A stretch of DNA of 64,000 bases from Armigeres subalbatus (lineage: Eukaryota; Arthropoda; Insecta; Diptera; Culicidae): NCBI RefSeq assembly GCF_024139115.2, contig NW_026942951.1, positions 16,772 through 80,771 of the forward strand, read 5' to 3'. This document shows, piece by piece, positions 22,848 through 35,012 of this stretch. The notes beneath the pieces are model-generated. The model did no database searches. It was not told where the DNA came from and was given only the letters and a program-made list of their open reading frames with translations. Both the position numbers and the translations under genes were made by a program. Each line of letters opens with the position of its first letter. Position 1 is the stretch's first letter.

Positions 22848-23307
22848 TGTTAAGTACCCAGTTGAATTTTTGTATAACCACCCTAGCAGTTTTTAATCCT
22901 ATTCCACATATAGATTGCGAGAAGGGAGGCATTCCCTATCGGTATCCACATGTAGAATACTATACGATCGATATCGTCGTGATTATGACGAAGTTAGTTC
23001 AACGACAACAACCTGTCGTCAAAGTAGGTAATAAAGTCTGTCCGTGCGCTATCCAAACAAACACAATTCCTTCCAAGTCCGAAATTCTCGCGACAGCGAG
23101 TCATAAGTGGGGCGAGCCTGGTCGTTATGTCGACCAAACTGTTCGTGATTGAATGCTATAAGACGTTCTAAACTTATGCTTAAGTAAAAGCGAAGATAGA
23201 ATCGTTTACAGTACTCTACGGTTTATACAGTGATTCCGCTGATTGCCGTTTCATTACGGCGAAGACAACCTTCGGTTCGAGCGAACAAACCCTGTGGGCG
23301 TCAACAT
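22848..23307 (+). other. Possible BEL/Pao 5' LTR
   Basis: A TGTTAAG start and a GCGTCA end enclose about 460 bp directly before a primer-binding-like ACATTGGTCCTTCGAGCTGG. The end is moderately supported by that site; the start is a guess because no second LTR was found to compare with. Confidence 0.35.
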
Positions 23308-23327
23308 TGGTCCTTCGAGCTGGATCG
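23308..23327 (+). promoter_or_regulatory. Probable BEL/Pao primer-binding region
   Basis: ACATTGGTCCTTCGAGCTGG, followed by ATCGAAGG, is the kind of sequence that follows the 5' LTR in insect BEL/Pao elements, and gag-like sequence begins about 0.9 kb downstream. Recognised from general memory of these elements, not by comparison. Confidence 0.45.
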
Positions 23328-24194
23328 AAGGATACTGCAGGCAGAAGGAATTAAGTGAGTGTGAACCAAATTCGGGTCAATGGCCACTGAAAGTCGACAG
23401 AGGCCGTGAAAGTTCGCCATAGTAAAGTGACTAAAGGTGGTGATATCTGAAGCGCACCAGATTTCAATTGTGCGATCAGTGAATAGCCACCATGCACTTG
23501 TATCATAATTGTACGGTCCCCGTGGGGAAGATATTGAAAATCGACACTGAAGAAGCTTTGTGGCTGAGCGTGGCTTGGGTTAAGGCATAGCTTGGGTATG
23601 GCGGTAAAAACAAAGTGTTGTTTTAGCCTGGTCGATTCAGTGAAGTGAGACACAATTAAAATTTCGATCACAATCTCATTGCGCAAGTTTATCCTTGGCC
23701 TTGGTGGCGGAAGGAGGAGTGAACGATATACTCTAACTATTAAAACGATAGTGTTTGCACTGATCCGCGTATTCGCGACGTAATCCGCGCAATTCGTCCG
23801 CGTCAGGAAGGAGCAAAATCAGATCGTCCGCGTCAGGAAGGAAAATCTTATTTCGTCAATCGTTCCATTCTGGATTGGTGCAAAAATGCGAACAGCGCGA
23901 GAAAAAGTTAGCCATTTGAGCGTAGTGAGGAGGACTGATAGCCCATTGTACTGGAGTAGAACATTTGTAAGCACTACGAAGAAAATCGTGATAGTTGTCA
24001 GATTTCTTTTTAAGACTTGAAGGACTGGACAGGTGTATCAGGATCCTCAAAGGTGCAAAGCAGGAAATAGGAAAGTGCGATGATGCGGAGATGGACACGC
24101 ATCTAGCCGGAACGAGTTGGGTTTGAGCCAGATATTGAGTAGCTAGGTTTTTATAGCTGTCCAAGCGTCAGAGAGATCACAACAAAAGTGTGCT
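23328..24194. other. BEL/Pao 5' leader region, no readable protein
   Basis: Lies between the primer-binding region and the first gag-like residues. A doubled word CGTCCGCGTCAGGAAGGA occurs near 23797 and 23826. No convincing frame. Confidence 0.4.
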
Positions 24195-25050
24195 CAATAC
24201 AGCAGCTGCTGTTCCGGGCAAGCCCATCTTCGATTGCCACAAATTGATCTTCCCAAATACGCTGGGGTTTCTCGAAGTGGCTATCCTTTCGGACACTTTC
24301 ACATCGATGGTAGACTTGAACGCCGACATTCCAGCTTAGCCAAGTTGCAGTACTTGATCCAGTCCCTCGAAGGAGAGCACGTAAACCGTTCGAGACCGTA
24401 GACATCGAAGCCGATAACTATAGACCGTCTGGAAGCCCTACTCAAAAATGTAGCAAATCGTCGTTTTCTCAAGAAACAGCTTTTCCGTAGCATCTGCCAG
24501 CACCGGCGGTCAAAAAGAATCCGCCAACGACCTGCTGTGAGTTGGTGGACGATTCAACGCCACGTGAAGGCCCTCGTCAAGCTAAATGAACCCATCGATC
24601 ACTGGGACACCCCCTGGTGAATATCCTCTCCTACAAACGGTCAGCTTCTCTCCATAAGTAGGAGGAAGACCAGCCAGGATGATGACGTCAAATACAATGA
24701 TTTAGTTGAGTTTTTGTACCAGCGTGTGCGCATCCTGAAGTCCTGGCATCTGATATGTCCCATCGTTTCAGCCTGGCCGCCAGTAGCGGTATCATGATAA
24801 TAAAATCAAACGTTCCGTCATGTTTCGCTTGCTTCGAACGGCACTTCCTATTCCAGTCCAAACATTCTCAAGATGTCCGTCAGCCAAAGAGAGGCTGATA
24901 TCCCAAAGGAAGCTTTGCTGGAATTGTTTCTGAACCGGTCACCATGCTTTAGAAGCTGCTCATCTAAGTTTTCTGTCGAACATGTTGCAATCGCCACCAC
25001 GTTGCTGCATGATCCCATCAGACTATTAGTCTTCGCTGCTCTGCCGTGAT
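24195..25050 (+). pseudogene. BEL/Pao gag remnant
   Basis: Read over several frames, the plus strand gives a gag core (KPFETVDIEADNY, RFLKKQLF-type, LVKLNEPIDHWD, VNILSY) typical of the DUF1759-like region of BEL/Pao gag. A zinc-knuckle part follows near 24.87-25.0 kb (QRKLCWNCF...TGHHA, then a second Cys/His cluster ending LLHDPI). Frameshifts and stops throughout. It would have formed the particle shell and bound element RNA. Its order before protease and RT confirms plus-strand orientation. Confidence 0.75.
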
Positions 25051-25189
25051 TGTCGAAACCCCATGACATGATGTAATTCTGCCCTGCTCCAATCCAGGAC
25101 CGTCTTCCTCCTCCCAACAAGTTGTGCATGTCGGTTTCAATCCAAGCCAACACAGTTCTTCTACAGACGTCGCGCTCTAAGTTGTTGAC

Positions 25190-27513
25190 GATCACGAAGT
25201 CTTTCGAAGCAAGAGCGTTGTTGAATTCCGTTCAATGTCAGAACTTCATGTCATCAGAGCTTGCCAATCTCCTTGCATCTCTCAATCCAAGTTGATGTAT
25301 CCGTTGAAGGAATTGGCCAACTCCATCGCAGAGATTGCATCGTGCATCGCCGCCGATCCGTTCAAGAGTAGGAACTTTCTCCACGAAACTTCATTTCTTC
25401 GTCATCACCACCCACCGCCAATTTGCCTCCGTTAGAAGCAAGTCTTTCTTGCTGAAACTCCCCAGGTTAAATTAAGCGATCCGTTATTCTATACCCCAAA
25501 CAGAATCGACCTCGTCATTGGTGGCGAAGATATTGGGATCTTCACGGGCAAGCTTTCCCTGGGTCCTGGCCTCTTACATCGAAACTCATTTCGTTGGACC
25601 TTATGTGGTCTTGATACTCAGAATTTGTCAGGTCAGTAAGCTTGTCAACTATCCAGTTCTGACGCCCAACTGGCAAGCTCTCAAGGTTTTGGGTGAGACG
25701 GTTCCCAAACAATCGCCTCTGCTTCGAAAATGATTTGTAACTTCTACGCTAAAACCACGTCCAGAGATCCAGAGTGGGCGACCATCGTTCGCCTCAGAAT
25801 AGAAAATCCCAAATCAAATTGGGAGTCGAGTGATTGGGATCGAAGTTTCCTCGCTTTAGAACGCCGTCAGGCGAATCCCAACGCATCAAGTTGCTACCAT
25901 CAGTTTATGGATGATTACGACGTCTTGGGCATATGAGATGGCTCATGAACAGTTGTTAATACCAGCTGCTGTTACCTTCCCCACCATCCGGTAGTTAAAC
26001 TCTCAAGTACCACAGAAGACTGGGGTAGCATTTGATGCTTCGTGTCAAACAGCGTCAGGCACTGAATGACATTCTCCTTGTCGGACCGGTCGTTCAAGAC
26101 GATCTTTTGTCGCTCGTTACTAGATTCTGTTTCCACCGCATCGCCCTAAATGGGACATCGAAAAGATGTACCGGCAAGTACTCCTTCATGAAGAAGCCAA
26201 CCACTGCAGAGCGCATCAAATGGCGTAGTAATCCATCCGACCCGATAATCACATATCAGCTACAGACCGTAACCTACGGTACAGCCTCCGCCCTTATCTT
26301 GCCACGAAAACTCTCCAGCAACTGTCAATTGCGTTTCCATCCGCCGCTGATCCTGTGCTAATGATTTTACTCGATGACTTTCCGGAGCCGACGATGTCAT
26401 GCCGCTATCAACACGAGTGAAGTATCGTAATGCTCGAATCTGCGATTCTCGATGAAAAGTGGGCTTCTAACTCAATCAGAAGTTCTTGAAGATATTCCTC
26501 AGAAGATCGTTCTGTTCAGCCATGGCATGACCTCCAAGATCCGCAGTTCGTTGGCACGCTTGGGTTATTTGGGAGCCGGGAACAGACACTTTCTGCTTCA
26601 AGGTACAGCTACCTTTTGCCAGCCCCATTCTCACCAAGCGAAGAATCATTCCTACGTAGCTCAAATCTTTGACCACTAGGGCATGGGACCCACTGTTACA
26701 AAAGCGAAGCTGTTCATGCAATTTTATGGCGTTGAGACACCAAACAACGAACGTCTGAATGGGATCAACCCTGCCTCCAGATCTGCAGCAACAATGGAAA
26801 GAGTTCCACAACTGTCAATCTTCTTCGCGAAGTTCGAGTACCCCGATTCACCTCTGTCATAGACGTTGTAAGCATTGAGCTCCACTTTTGCCGATGCCTA
26901 TAATAAAGCCTACGGAACATGCTGCTATGTCACGCAATCCACCAGTGAGGTGGGTGTGAAGCTCCTGGCGTCGAAATCGAAACTTTCGCCACTCGCTGCT
27001 CGACATACTATAGCAAGACTGGAACTGTGTGCAGGTCATCTTTCGACGCAGCCTGACAAAAGGTTGCCTCATCTCTCAAAACCGTTCTACGGATTCAGGT
27101 GGAATCACGTAGCGGAGTTCATAACCCGCGGACGATATTTCCAGGGACTGGATCCAGCCGATCTTCTCAATAAACCGCGGTGGTGGATAGCCCGTTGTGC
27201 TGAAGCTATCTCAGATCAATGGCCTGCCGGGATAATTTCTGCAGCTGAATCTGAAAGTCACCCACGAAACCTGCAAAATTCCCATCGTTGCTATGACCTC
27301 CGTTCAACTATCATTCAATGATAGACTGTTCTCCAGATACTCAAGTTTTCCAGCACTCGCGTACTGTTGCATGGTCTGCGCTACCTTCAAGCCTCTGCCT
27401 GACCATGCAATCGCTCGTCGCTGTTCTCCTGTAAAATAAACAACCAGCACTGTCTATATCTCTACTACACCACTCAACTCTGAAGAACTCCAATTCGACA
27501 CGCCATCCACATA
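25190..27513 (+). pseudogene. BEL/Pao pol remnant: protease, RT, RNase H, start of integrase
   Basis: After gag come a protease-like segment (NFMSSELANLL, about 25240, then a SLGPGL block near 25550), and RT from about 25.95 kb (VFDAS-type, LLVGPVVQDDLLSLVTRF, DIEKMYRQVLLHEE, then YQLQTVTYGTASA). Where the YVDD box is expected (about 26360) the reading has decayed to LDD in a damaged frame. RNase H-like sequence follows (GVKLLASKSKLSPLAARHTI, then ARLELCAG near 26950) and a region ending near 27320. The upstream part of integrase is deleted. The reading frame then meets the foldback element at 27514 and resumes after 30275. Inactive. Confidence 0.8.
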
Positions 27514-27989
27514 CAGGGATGGACAAAATAATGTAGGATAGACAAATTTTGGGTAAAATTAGATGTGTTGCAACTATCTTAGTTATCATCCGATTTTGAC
27601 AATTCAGGCATGCCTGAACAGAAAATGTATGCAGTTTGACGGTATCCATGAAACCGACTATAGCCATGATTCCGGAGATATTCGGTTTTTCGGAGGTGAG
27701 TTCAAAACCGTAAATTTGAGGTGGATATTAGGAGAAGTTGGGTTAAAATTGAATAATTGCCTAAATGAAGTAGGGCTCTTGCTGATTGGAACCATATTTG
27801 AGATTTGGAATCGGACCAGAATCAAGTAAGATATGGCCATTTCTTTATAATCTTTTCCGATCGATACTTATCAAGGGTCAGACAACTTCATTTGAATCCG
27901 CTTTTTGATAGACCGTCCACTATGATTTTATTCAGAAGGCATCTAATGTGTAAGAATGAAAAACCAATTGAATAAACGGATCTAGGTCG

Positions 27990-29005
27990 TCTGGGATGTC
28001 CGGAACCTGAGAATGGCGACACTGTGTTTAGCACCAAAATCAGTCATTCGACGGCTCTTTTTCATAGTTTTCGATCAAAGCGAAGTATGAATATAAAATG
28101 GTCCTATTGTGGCTCTGACCGCTTCCAGAACCTACGATTGGCCCCGGAACCTGTGGAATGGACATTTTAGTTTTGTGACCAAAACCAGTCGTTCGACGAC
28201 TCTTTTTCATGGTTTTCGATCAGGAAGCGAAGTATGAATATAAATGGTCCATTGACGCTCTGACCGATTCCAGGATCTACGGATTGGCCCGAGGAACTCT
28301 GTGGAAGGGACATTTTGTTTTACAAACCCAGCCATTCGACAGTTCTTCATTCATGGTTATCGATCAGGAAACGAAGTACGAAAATAAAATGGATCATTGA
28401 CGGCTCTGACCCTTCCAGGACCAAGGATTGCCCCCAGGGAACCTGTGGAAGGAAACATAAGTTTTACACTAAAATCAGTTATTCGGCGGCTCTTTTTATT
28501 GGTTTTCAGTCAGGAAGCAAAGTATAAATATAAAGGACCATGACAGCTTTGACCTTCAGGACCTACTGGTTGCCCCGAGGAACCTGTGGAAGGGACATTT
28601 AGCTTTCACACCAAATCAATCATTCGAGCATCTTTAAATTAAAGCAAAGTATGAATATAAAATTGACCATTGATGACTCTGATCGCTCTCAGGACCTACA
28701 GATTCCCCTCGGAAAACCAGTGGAAAGGACATTTACGTTCGCACCAAAACCAGTAACTCGACGGCTTTTTTCGTGATTTTTGATCAGAAAGCGCAGTATG
28801 AGTATAAATTGAACCATTAATGGATCTGACCGCTTCAGGACTTACGGATTGCCCCGGAGAACTGTGAAGGGGACATTTAGTTTTACACAAAAACCAATCA
28901 TTGGACGGCTTTTTTTCATGGATTTCAATCAGAATGTGAGTGTATGGTGAGTATGAACGAAATGGACCATGACCGCTCTGACCGTTTTCTGGACCTACGA
29001 TAGCT
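27990..29005 (+). repeat. Left-arm array of about seven 141-bp repeats
   Basis: The marker CAGTCATTCGACGGCTC (with variants) recurs at about 28046, 28190, 28332, 28471, 28616, 28752 and 28892, spacings of 136-145 bases. Each unit also carries a CGAAGTATGAATATAAAATG-like word, a CTCTGACCG...CCAGGACCTACGG stretch and GGAACCTGTGGAAGGGACAT. Confidence 0.85.
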
Positions 29006-29820
29006 CACAGAACCCCTCTTCATACTTCACTTCCTGATCCAAGCCATGAAAACAAGATGTTGACTAGTTTTGTGTAAAACTAAAATGTCCTTCACAGGTT
29101 TCCTGGGCCAATCCGTAGGTACAGAAAGTGGTCAGAGCCCTCAACGGTCCCTTTATATTCATTTCTCGATTCTAATCAAACCACTAGAAAACAGCCGTCA
29201 AGCTGGTTATGATGCTTAAAATAAAATGTCCCTTACACAGATTCTCCACCCAAAAAACAAATCTGACAATTATTGTATAAAATCTGGGCATATACAATTC
29301 TGTAAGCTTTTTTAAATTTTATTAAAATAATACAAATCTGTATTATTTAATATACAATATTTAATATACTTCTGAACATATATGCTATTCTACAGTTTCT
29401 GGAGTTCTTATGCAGAACTGTTTAAATCTGCCATTCCTGTTTGGGTAGAGGAGCAGACCGTGGGTCTTAGGCGGTCAGAACCGTTAATGGACCATTTATT
29501 TCATACTTCTCGATCGAAAATCGAATGACTGGTTTTAGTGCTAAACTAAAATGTCCTCATTCACAGGTTCCTCGGGGCAACAGTAGGTCCTGGAAGCGGT
29601 CAGAGCCGTCAATGGTCTTTTAATTCATTTCGCTTCCTGATCGAAAAGCATGAAAAAGAAAGATCGAACGACTGGTTTTTTAAAACTAAATGTCCCTTCC
29701 AAGGTTCCCAGGCCGATCCTAGATCCAACGGCCAGAGCGTCAATGGACCATTTATCATCTATTCGCTTCTGATTGAAACCTAAAAAGAGGCCGTCGAAGA
29801 CTGATATTGGTTTAAACATT
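29006..29820 (-). repeat. Right-arm array of about five inverted 141-bp repeats
   Basis: The inverse of the left-arm unit recurs at about 29055, 29190, 29522, 29662 and 29790. A gap of about 190 bp (29265-29455, AT-rich, with ATTTAATATAC words) separates the second and third copies and looks like an insertion or the foldback centre. Confidence 0.75.
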
Positions 29821-30275
29821 CCCATTCTAATTCTGGACCATCCACGACTACAGGATCCGTTTATTCAATTGGTTTTTCATTCTTGACACATAAGAGGCCT
29901 TTATAGTAAAATCATAGAGGACATCTTTCAAAAGCGAGATTCAAATGATTTGTTGACCCTTGTAAATATCGATCGGAACCGATTTTAAAAGAATGCCATA
30001 TCTCCTAATTCTGGTCCGATTCAAATCTCAATATATGGTTCCAATCAGCAAGAGCCCTACTTCATTTGTGGTTACTATTATTCAATTTTAACCACAACTT
30101 CTCCTAATATCCACCTCAAATTTACGTTATGACCTACCTCGAAAACCCGGAATATCTCCGGAATCCGGTGGCTTGTTACATGGACATACGTAAACTCCTA
30201 CCTAGTTCAGGCATGCCTGTCAAAATCGATATATGGACTACAAAAATTTGCCTATCCTAATTTATCCATCCTGTA

Positions 30276-30720
30276 GAGCTTGACGACCTAACAACGGTTG
30301 CATTCCGGCGGCGCTGCCGTCTGGTAGCGCGAAGAGAAAAATTTCTTACATTCCGATAATGCAACGACGTTCAAGGGGCATCTTTTCACCAATGTACAGA
30401 ATGCTGAAGCTGGCCAACGAAGACCGAAATTTTCTCCTGGTGCGCCAACAACGAAATCCGATGGAAGTTTATCCTCCAAGGGCGCCTTATTTCGGAGGTC
30501 TCTGGGAGCTGCGGTGAAACCCGCAAAGACCCACCTCCTGAAGGAAACCAACAACCAGTTTGTCAGCGAGGACCTGCTCACCCTTTTGGCACAGGTGGAA
30601 ATGTGCCTCAATTCTCGTCGTGACACCTTGTCGTCGGAACCATCCCACCTGGACATTTCTTGGTGGGCTCTTGAACTTGAAAACTTGAAACTTGGGAAGG
30701 ATCCTTAAATGAGAAATGCT
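30276..30720 (+). pseudogene. BEL/Pao integrase remnant, 3' of the foldback insertion
   Basis: The frame interrupted at 27513 continues here (ELDDLTTVAF...), then the integrase core after small frame changes: FHSDNATTFKG near 30345 (catalytic Asp), APYFGGLWEAAVK near 30490 (catalytic Glu region), LLAQVEMCLNSR and PLSSEPSHLDI-like sequence. The element then ends without a recognisable 3' LTR. Confidence 0.8.
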
Positions 30721-31079
30721 CACTAAACCAATAAAAATGTCCTCAATTTGGGAAATGCTCCACAACAAAATAAACAGCACGTGCTGTCAAAGCATTGACG
30801 CCACGCTTCTTTAGGTAATTTGTATAAAGGTGACTATTTGCACAGGTTTATTTTATATGCTGCTCTTTGCGAGTTCTTCAAGCCGTTGGTCGTTTTACGG
30901 GGAAATTGATGAATAAACCGATTAGCATTATATGCAATGTCATTTTAATAACATTCGTATTAGAACAATTTTTTCACGCGCTATGCAGTTGTCTGGGACT
31001 CTTGTTTGTATATGAGCTTGGTGTACGTTTTCGTGAACAATGCTTTAAATAACACGTTGGCTAAGATCTTCATTTATAT
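30721..31079. other. Unassigned DNA after the BEL/Pao remnant
   Basis: Contains CTCACTAAACCAATAAAAAT and GGGAAATGCTCC words that look like the inverse of the TTTAAGGAGCATTT array that follows. No gene seen. Confidence 0.4.
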
Positions 31080-31870
31080 AATTTTATGAAACATTTTTTT
31101 ACGGAGCACTGTTTTTGGTTTAGGCATTTCCTCAAGTTAAGGGACATTTTTATGTTTAAGGTACATTTCTTCTTTTAGGGAGCATTTATTTTTGTTTTTT
31201 TGCTTCTTCTCGATTGCTTGGTTAAGACCAGGGTTGGTCCATCTCACCGTTATTTATTTTTGTTTAGGGCAATTTCCCCAAGTTGAGGGACATTTTTTAT
31301 TGGTTTAGTGAGCATTTCTCATTTAAGGAGCCTTTAAGTCAAGGTTCATTTTCATTAGTTTGTTTGGATAAGCACTTTTCTAGTCTAAGAGCGTTTCCTC
31401 AAGTTAAGCACATTTTATTGGTTTAGGCATTTCTTCATTTTAAAAGCCTTGTTTTAGTTTGAGGAGCATTTGGTCAAGTTAAGGAGCATTTTATACATTT
31501 TAAGAGCATTTTCTTACTTTTTGAAGCATTTTTCTGTTGAATAGTTACTATCAAAACAATCAGCTTTAAACTACAGGGGCTATACAATGGCATAAGATTC
31601 CAATTTATGATAGCCAGTTTTAAGTTACGTTTTGAAAGATTTTTAATTCTCATATCAATATACTGCGCAATTATCTATAATATGCAAATCTTTGTTTAAT
31701 AAGGAGCATTTTCAATTGTTTACGTACATTTTTTGTTTCTAGGTACGCTTTTCAAATGTTTACGGGCATTTTATATATTTCAAGGTAATTTGTTCTATGT
31801 TTGAGAAAAATGATAAGTTTTTTAAGAACATTTTCATTTTTAAGGCAATTTCATCTGTTTTAATGGACAA
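31080..31870. repeat. Degenerate minisatellite of TTTAAGGAGCATTTT type
   Basis: GAGCATTT/GGACATTT/GGCATTT words recur at irregular intervals of about 15-45 bases, joined by GTTTA, AAGTTAAG and TTTTAGTTT. Highly diverged; the period cannot be fixed by eye. Confidence 0.65.
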
Positions 31871-33902
31871 TTATTGGGCTGCCTTTCTTTTCCATCAGGT
31901 AATGAATAAAACGTCAGTGAAAAAAAAATCTTCTAGATTGTTGTCTCTGGGAGGAGGTTGTGTCCAAAACCACCCCGTGGATGAGCCACTGATGTGTATC
32001 GAAGAAATCGAAAGATTTGGTGAATTTGTTCAAAAACATCTTTTTGTGTCCTGGAAATTATGTAAAATGGATATATGCAGTTCCTCAAACAAATGATTCA
32101 ATTGAACTCTTGGAGAACTGTCAGGTCGCATTCTCGAGCGATCCTCTAAAAACACCTGTTATCTTTATCACTATTATCTTCGCACAAGCTAAACTGGACC
32201 TTGATCTACTATCGCAGCATGCTGCTTTTTATACTCTATCAGTGGCGTTGGCGTTAAAATATCTCCTCTTCAAATGTTCTTTTTTCTCGAGCCTACCTTG
32301 TTTTATGTATACCATGTTTGAGCGCATAGGGAGAATAGTGCAAAACGCTCCCACAGGGCGAAATGTCTTCAATCATATAATCTTTTGAATGACATTCAAT
32401 ATTAGTTATTGAATATCATGCTACAATGGAACAATTGAGCAAAATCCATTATTTTGTTGCTCAAATTTTACGATTTGCGATTCTTTCACCTCACTAGTGA
32501 GGTTTTCGTTCAATGGGTTAAGACAAAACAAACACACATGCGTTCACCATTATTTCACATGAATTGGGTCATTTACACACCTATCAGGCGTCTTGTTCCA
32601 GGGCCATTTTACAAAACCAACGAATAGGAGATAATTTGGAAATGTAGCTGATTTTGTAAATTTTGCTTATGCAATCATCAGTAGCAACAAGTTCACAAAA
32701 TACACCTCTGAAAAACTTTTATATCGTAATAAATTCAATTATTTGTTCTTTGCATATGAAGAACACCAAATCAAGCGTTATTAATACCAAAATTCTAGAC
32801 ACGTTGAAAAAACTCACCAATAATTACCGACAATATTATGTAGCAAATATAGAAAAAGCAGCCATAAACAAATAATTAAGATAGAAATCTTTAATTAACG
32901 TTACTTAAAAATGAAATGTCATCAATATGGCTGCCCGTAAAGATTGTTCGATCGATGAGTGGCCTGAGCCAAATGTGATTAAACATCAATGAGGGCGATG
33001 GGCAGCTGATTCTACCGAGGCCAATGTTACTAAATAAACCCACAACAACGGTAGGATGGAAAACATTTTAATCGGGCTCTTGAGATGAGAAAATGTTTTC
33101 TTTTGCCTCGTCGACGAGCAATCCAGAAGAATTCGAGCGGATACTTGTCTAAACCGCGAGTGCGATATTTCCATCCATCAAAAATATGCGTTTCGACGGT
33201 TGCGAGTGGAAGGCAGCACAGATTAGGTTCAGCTATTAGAGCTACCATAAATGGTTGCTGTTGCCGTGAATTGGTTCTCTTATTCCGTATTGGCTCACAT
33301 TAATCGGATCTTGAACGGAATTGTATATTAACGTTAATTGAGATTTCGGATGCCTGATGTATGCAAACAAGTACGAATGGAACTTATAATTGTCGGAATT
33401 ATGATGTTAGTGATAGTAGTTCAAATGAAAGGTAAAATATAGGCACGTATTTAATCTGTCATAGGAAAAGGACTTCTGAAATAAATCAAATTTATGAACT
33501 ATTTTCTAACAAAACAAATAATCTCCATTTGACGGAATTTTAGCTTGTATTGTTATTTTAGTTGATTTCTTGACTTATTTCATGACAATAAACCTGAATC
33601 AACATTTGAAAAGGCGTAGAAGCCATTTCACTGTACTGGTTGTCTGTTGAAAACAACCCCTATGACTAAACTGTTTTGAAAAATCTATGACACAATCTAA
33701 AAGTCCACATCCTTCAACTCACATCATTCAGGTGGCCTCCACATCGACGATAAAGTCATTTCCAGCTTTGATATTTGCGGGCGAGCTCTCCGATTCTCCT
33801 CCCGTACCTGATTTTCAATCTCTTTCGCAGTATCAGGGCCCATGCCAGGCTTCCGATCTCATTGGCCCCCATTACTTCTCTCTTTTTGAGTACCTTTATC
33901 CA
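31871..33902. other. Unassigned DNA
   Basis: Two overlapping open frames of about 100-125 codons (31797-32096 and 32017-32388) and several shorter ones have no recognised motif. No terminal repeats or tandem arrays noticed. Treated as non-coding. Confidence 0.4.
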
Positions 33903-35012
33903 GGTATTCATACATACTGACCTCTTCATTTTTCAAAGTATCAAAACAGTCAGTCCAGAATCACAATTATTGATAAATTAGTCTCCTGTCAAATTTCAGC
34001 TAATTCGGATAAATTTCAGGTGGCTAATGATTTAGTGTTTTGACTATTTTATTTTGAAAAATCCTGAGATATAAACGTCCAAAACTATCGCAACAACCTC
34101 TATACGGAAGCTATTGGTGTACTCTACAAGTCTTGTGTCGATTCGTTCCGTTCACGTTTGTCCATGTTAAGTGATTTTTAAGCTTTAAGCATAAAATACT
34201 GTTTCCCCAAAGTCGTTGTTCTAAAAATTCTTGAGTTTATGACAAATGATTTTAATTTATTATATTATTATTCCTCTTTTCCTGGAAATTTGGTAATATA
34301 ATTGCTAATGTGCGATTAATCGTTAAATTCTTAAAAATTAGAAGCTGAACATTTGTCATGGATTTGCACGTTAATTCTTCAAGCAAGTTGTTCGAACAAC
34401 ATAAATCAAATCAATGACATTTGATGCTTACAACGACTTATTTGTTAATTTCACCATATGTCTGTATGCTTTTAACATTGAGTGCATCTAGTAACAAGTG
34501 AAATCGAAGCTACTTGTTTGAACAACTTGTTTGAAAAAATCTCAGGTGCAAATTTATGACAAATGTTCAGCTTCTGATTTTAAGAATTTAACGTAAATAG
34601 CACATGGGCAATTATATTACTCAAATTTCCAGGAAAAAAAGAAATAATAATATAATAAATTAACAGTCATTTGTCATAAACTAAAAGATTTTGTAACGAT
34701 TTTGAAACATTTTTGCCAAAAGCTTAAAATCACTTACATGGACAAAACGTGAACGGAACAATCGCAATGTTCACGAACATAGAGGACGCTAATAGCTTCC
34801 GTATAGAGGTTGGTGCGATAGTTTTGACGTTTATATCTCACGTAGATTTTTCAAAATTAAAATAGCAAAACACTAAATCGACTTGAGCCACCTCGAAATT
34901 TTATTAGCTGAAAATTTGACTGGAGACTTTTTTAATAAGAATGTGATTCTGGCTGACCAGTTGAATTTTGATACTTTTGAAAACATGAAGAGGTCTAATA
35001 CATACTTATATT
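33903..35012. mobile_element. 1.1-kb foldback element, arms of about 500 bp
   Basis: Long inverted arms: GACCTCTTCATTTTTCAAAG (33920) pairs with the GAAAACATGAAGAGGTC region (34980); CCTCTATACGGAAGCTATTG (34109) with TAGCTTCCGTATAGAGG (34793); AATTTATTATATTATTATTCC (34253) with AATAATAATATAATAAATT (34645); GAACATTTGTCA (34348) with TGACAAATGTTC (34557). The centre lies near 34457. No coding capacity, and the target duplication is not clear. Confidence 0.8.

Larger units (their letters stand above)
27514..30273. mobile_element. 2.76-kb foldback element with TA target duplication (Tc1/mariner-like ends)
   Basis: The left end CAGGGATGGACAAAATAA pairs with the inverted right end (CAGGATGGATAAATTAGG). 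It is flanked by TA at 27512-27513 and 30274-30275. Each arm has about 450 bp of unique sequence (shared words CAGGCATGCCTGAAC, AATTGAATAAACGGATC) and then an array of about 141-bp repeats pointing inward (left, about seven) or inverted (right, about five). Removing the element plus one TA restores an uninterrupted BEL/Pao integrase frame, so the boundaries are exact. No transposase. The TA duplication and CAGGGATGGACAAA-like ends fit Tc1/mariner. Confidence 0.85.

Noticed and set aside
22847..23152. Plus-strand open frame of 101 codons
   Set aside because: Lies in the presumed BEL/Pao LTR, with no recognisable motif.
27990..29820. CRISPR-like regular repeats
   Set aside because: Unit length (about 141 bp), variation between units, inverted second half and eukaryotic context fit a foldback element, not CRISPR.
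31797..32388. Two open frames of about 100-125 codons
   Set aside because: No domain, no repeat partner and no splice or promoter context; treated as chance.
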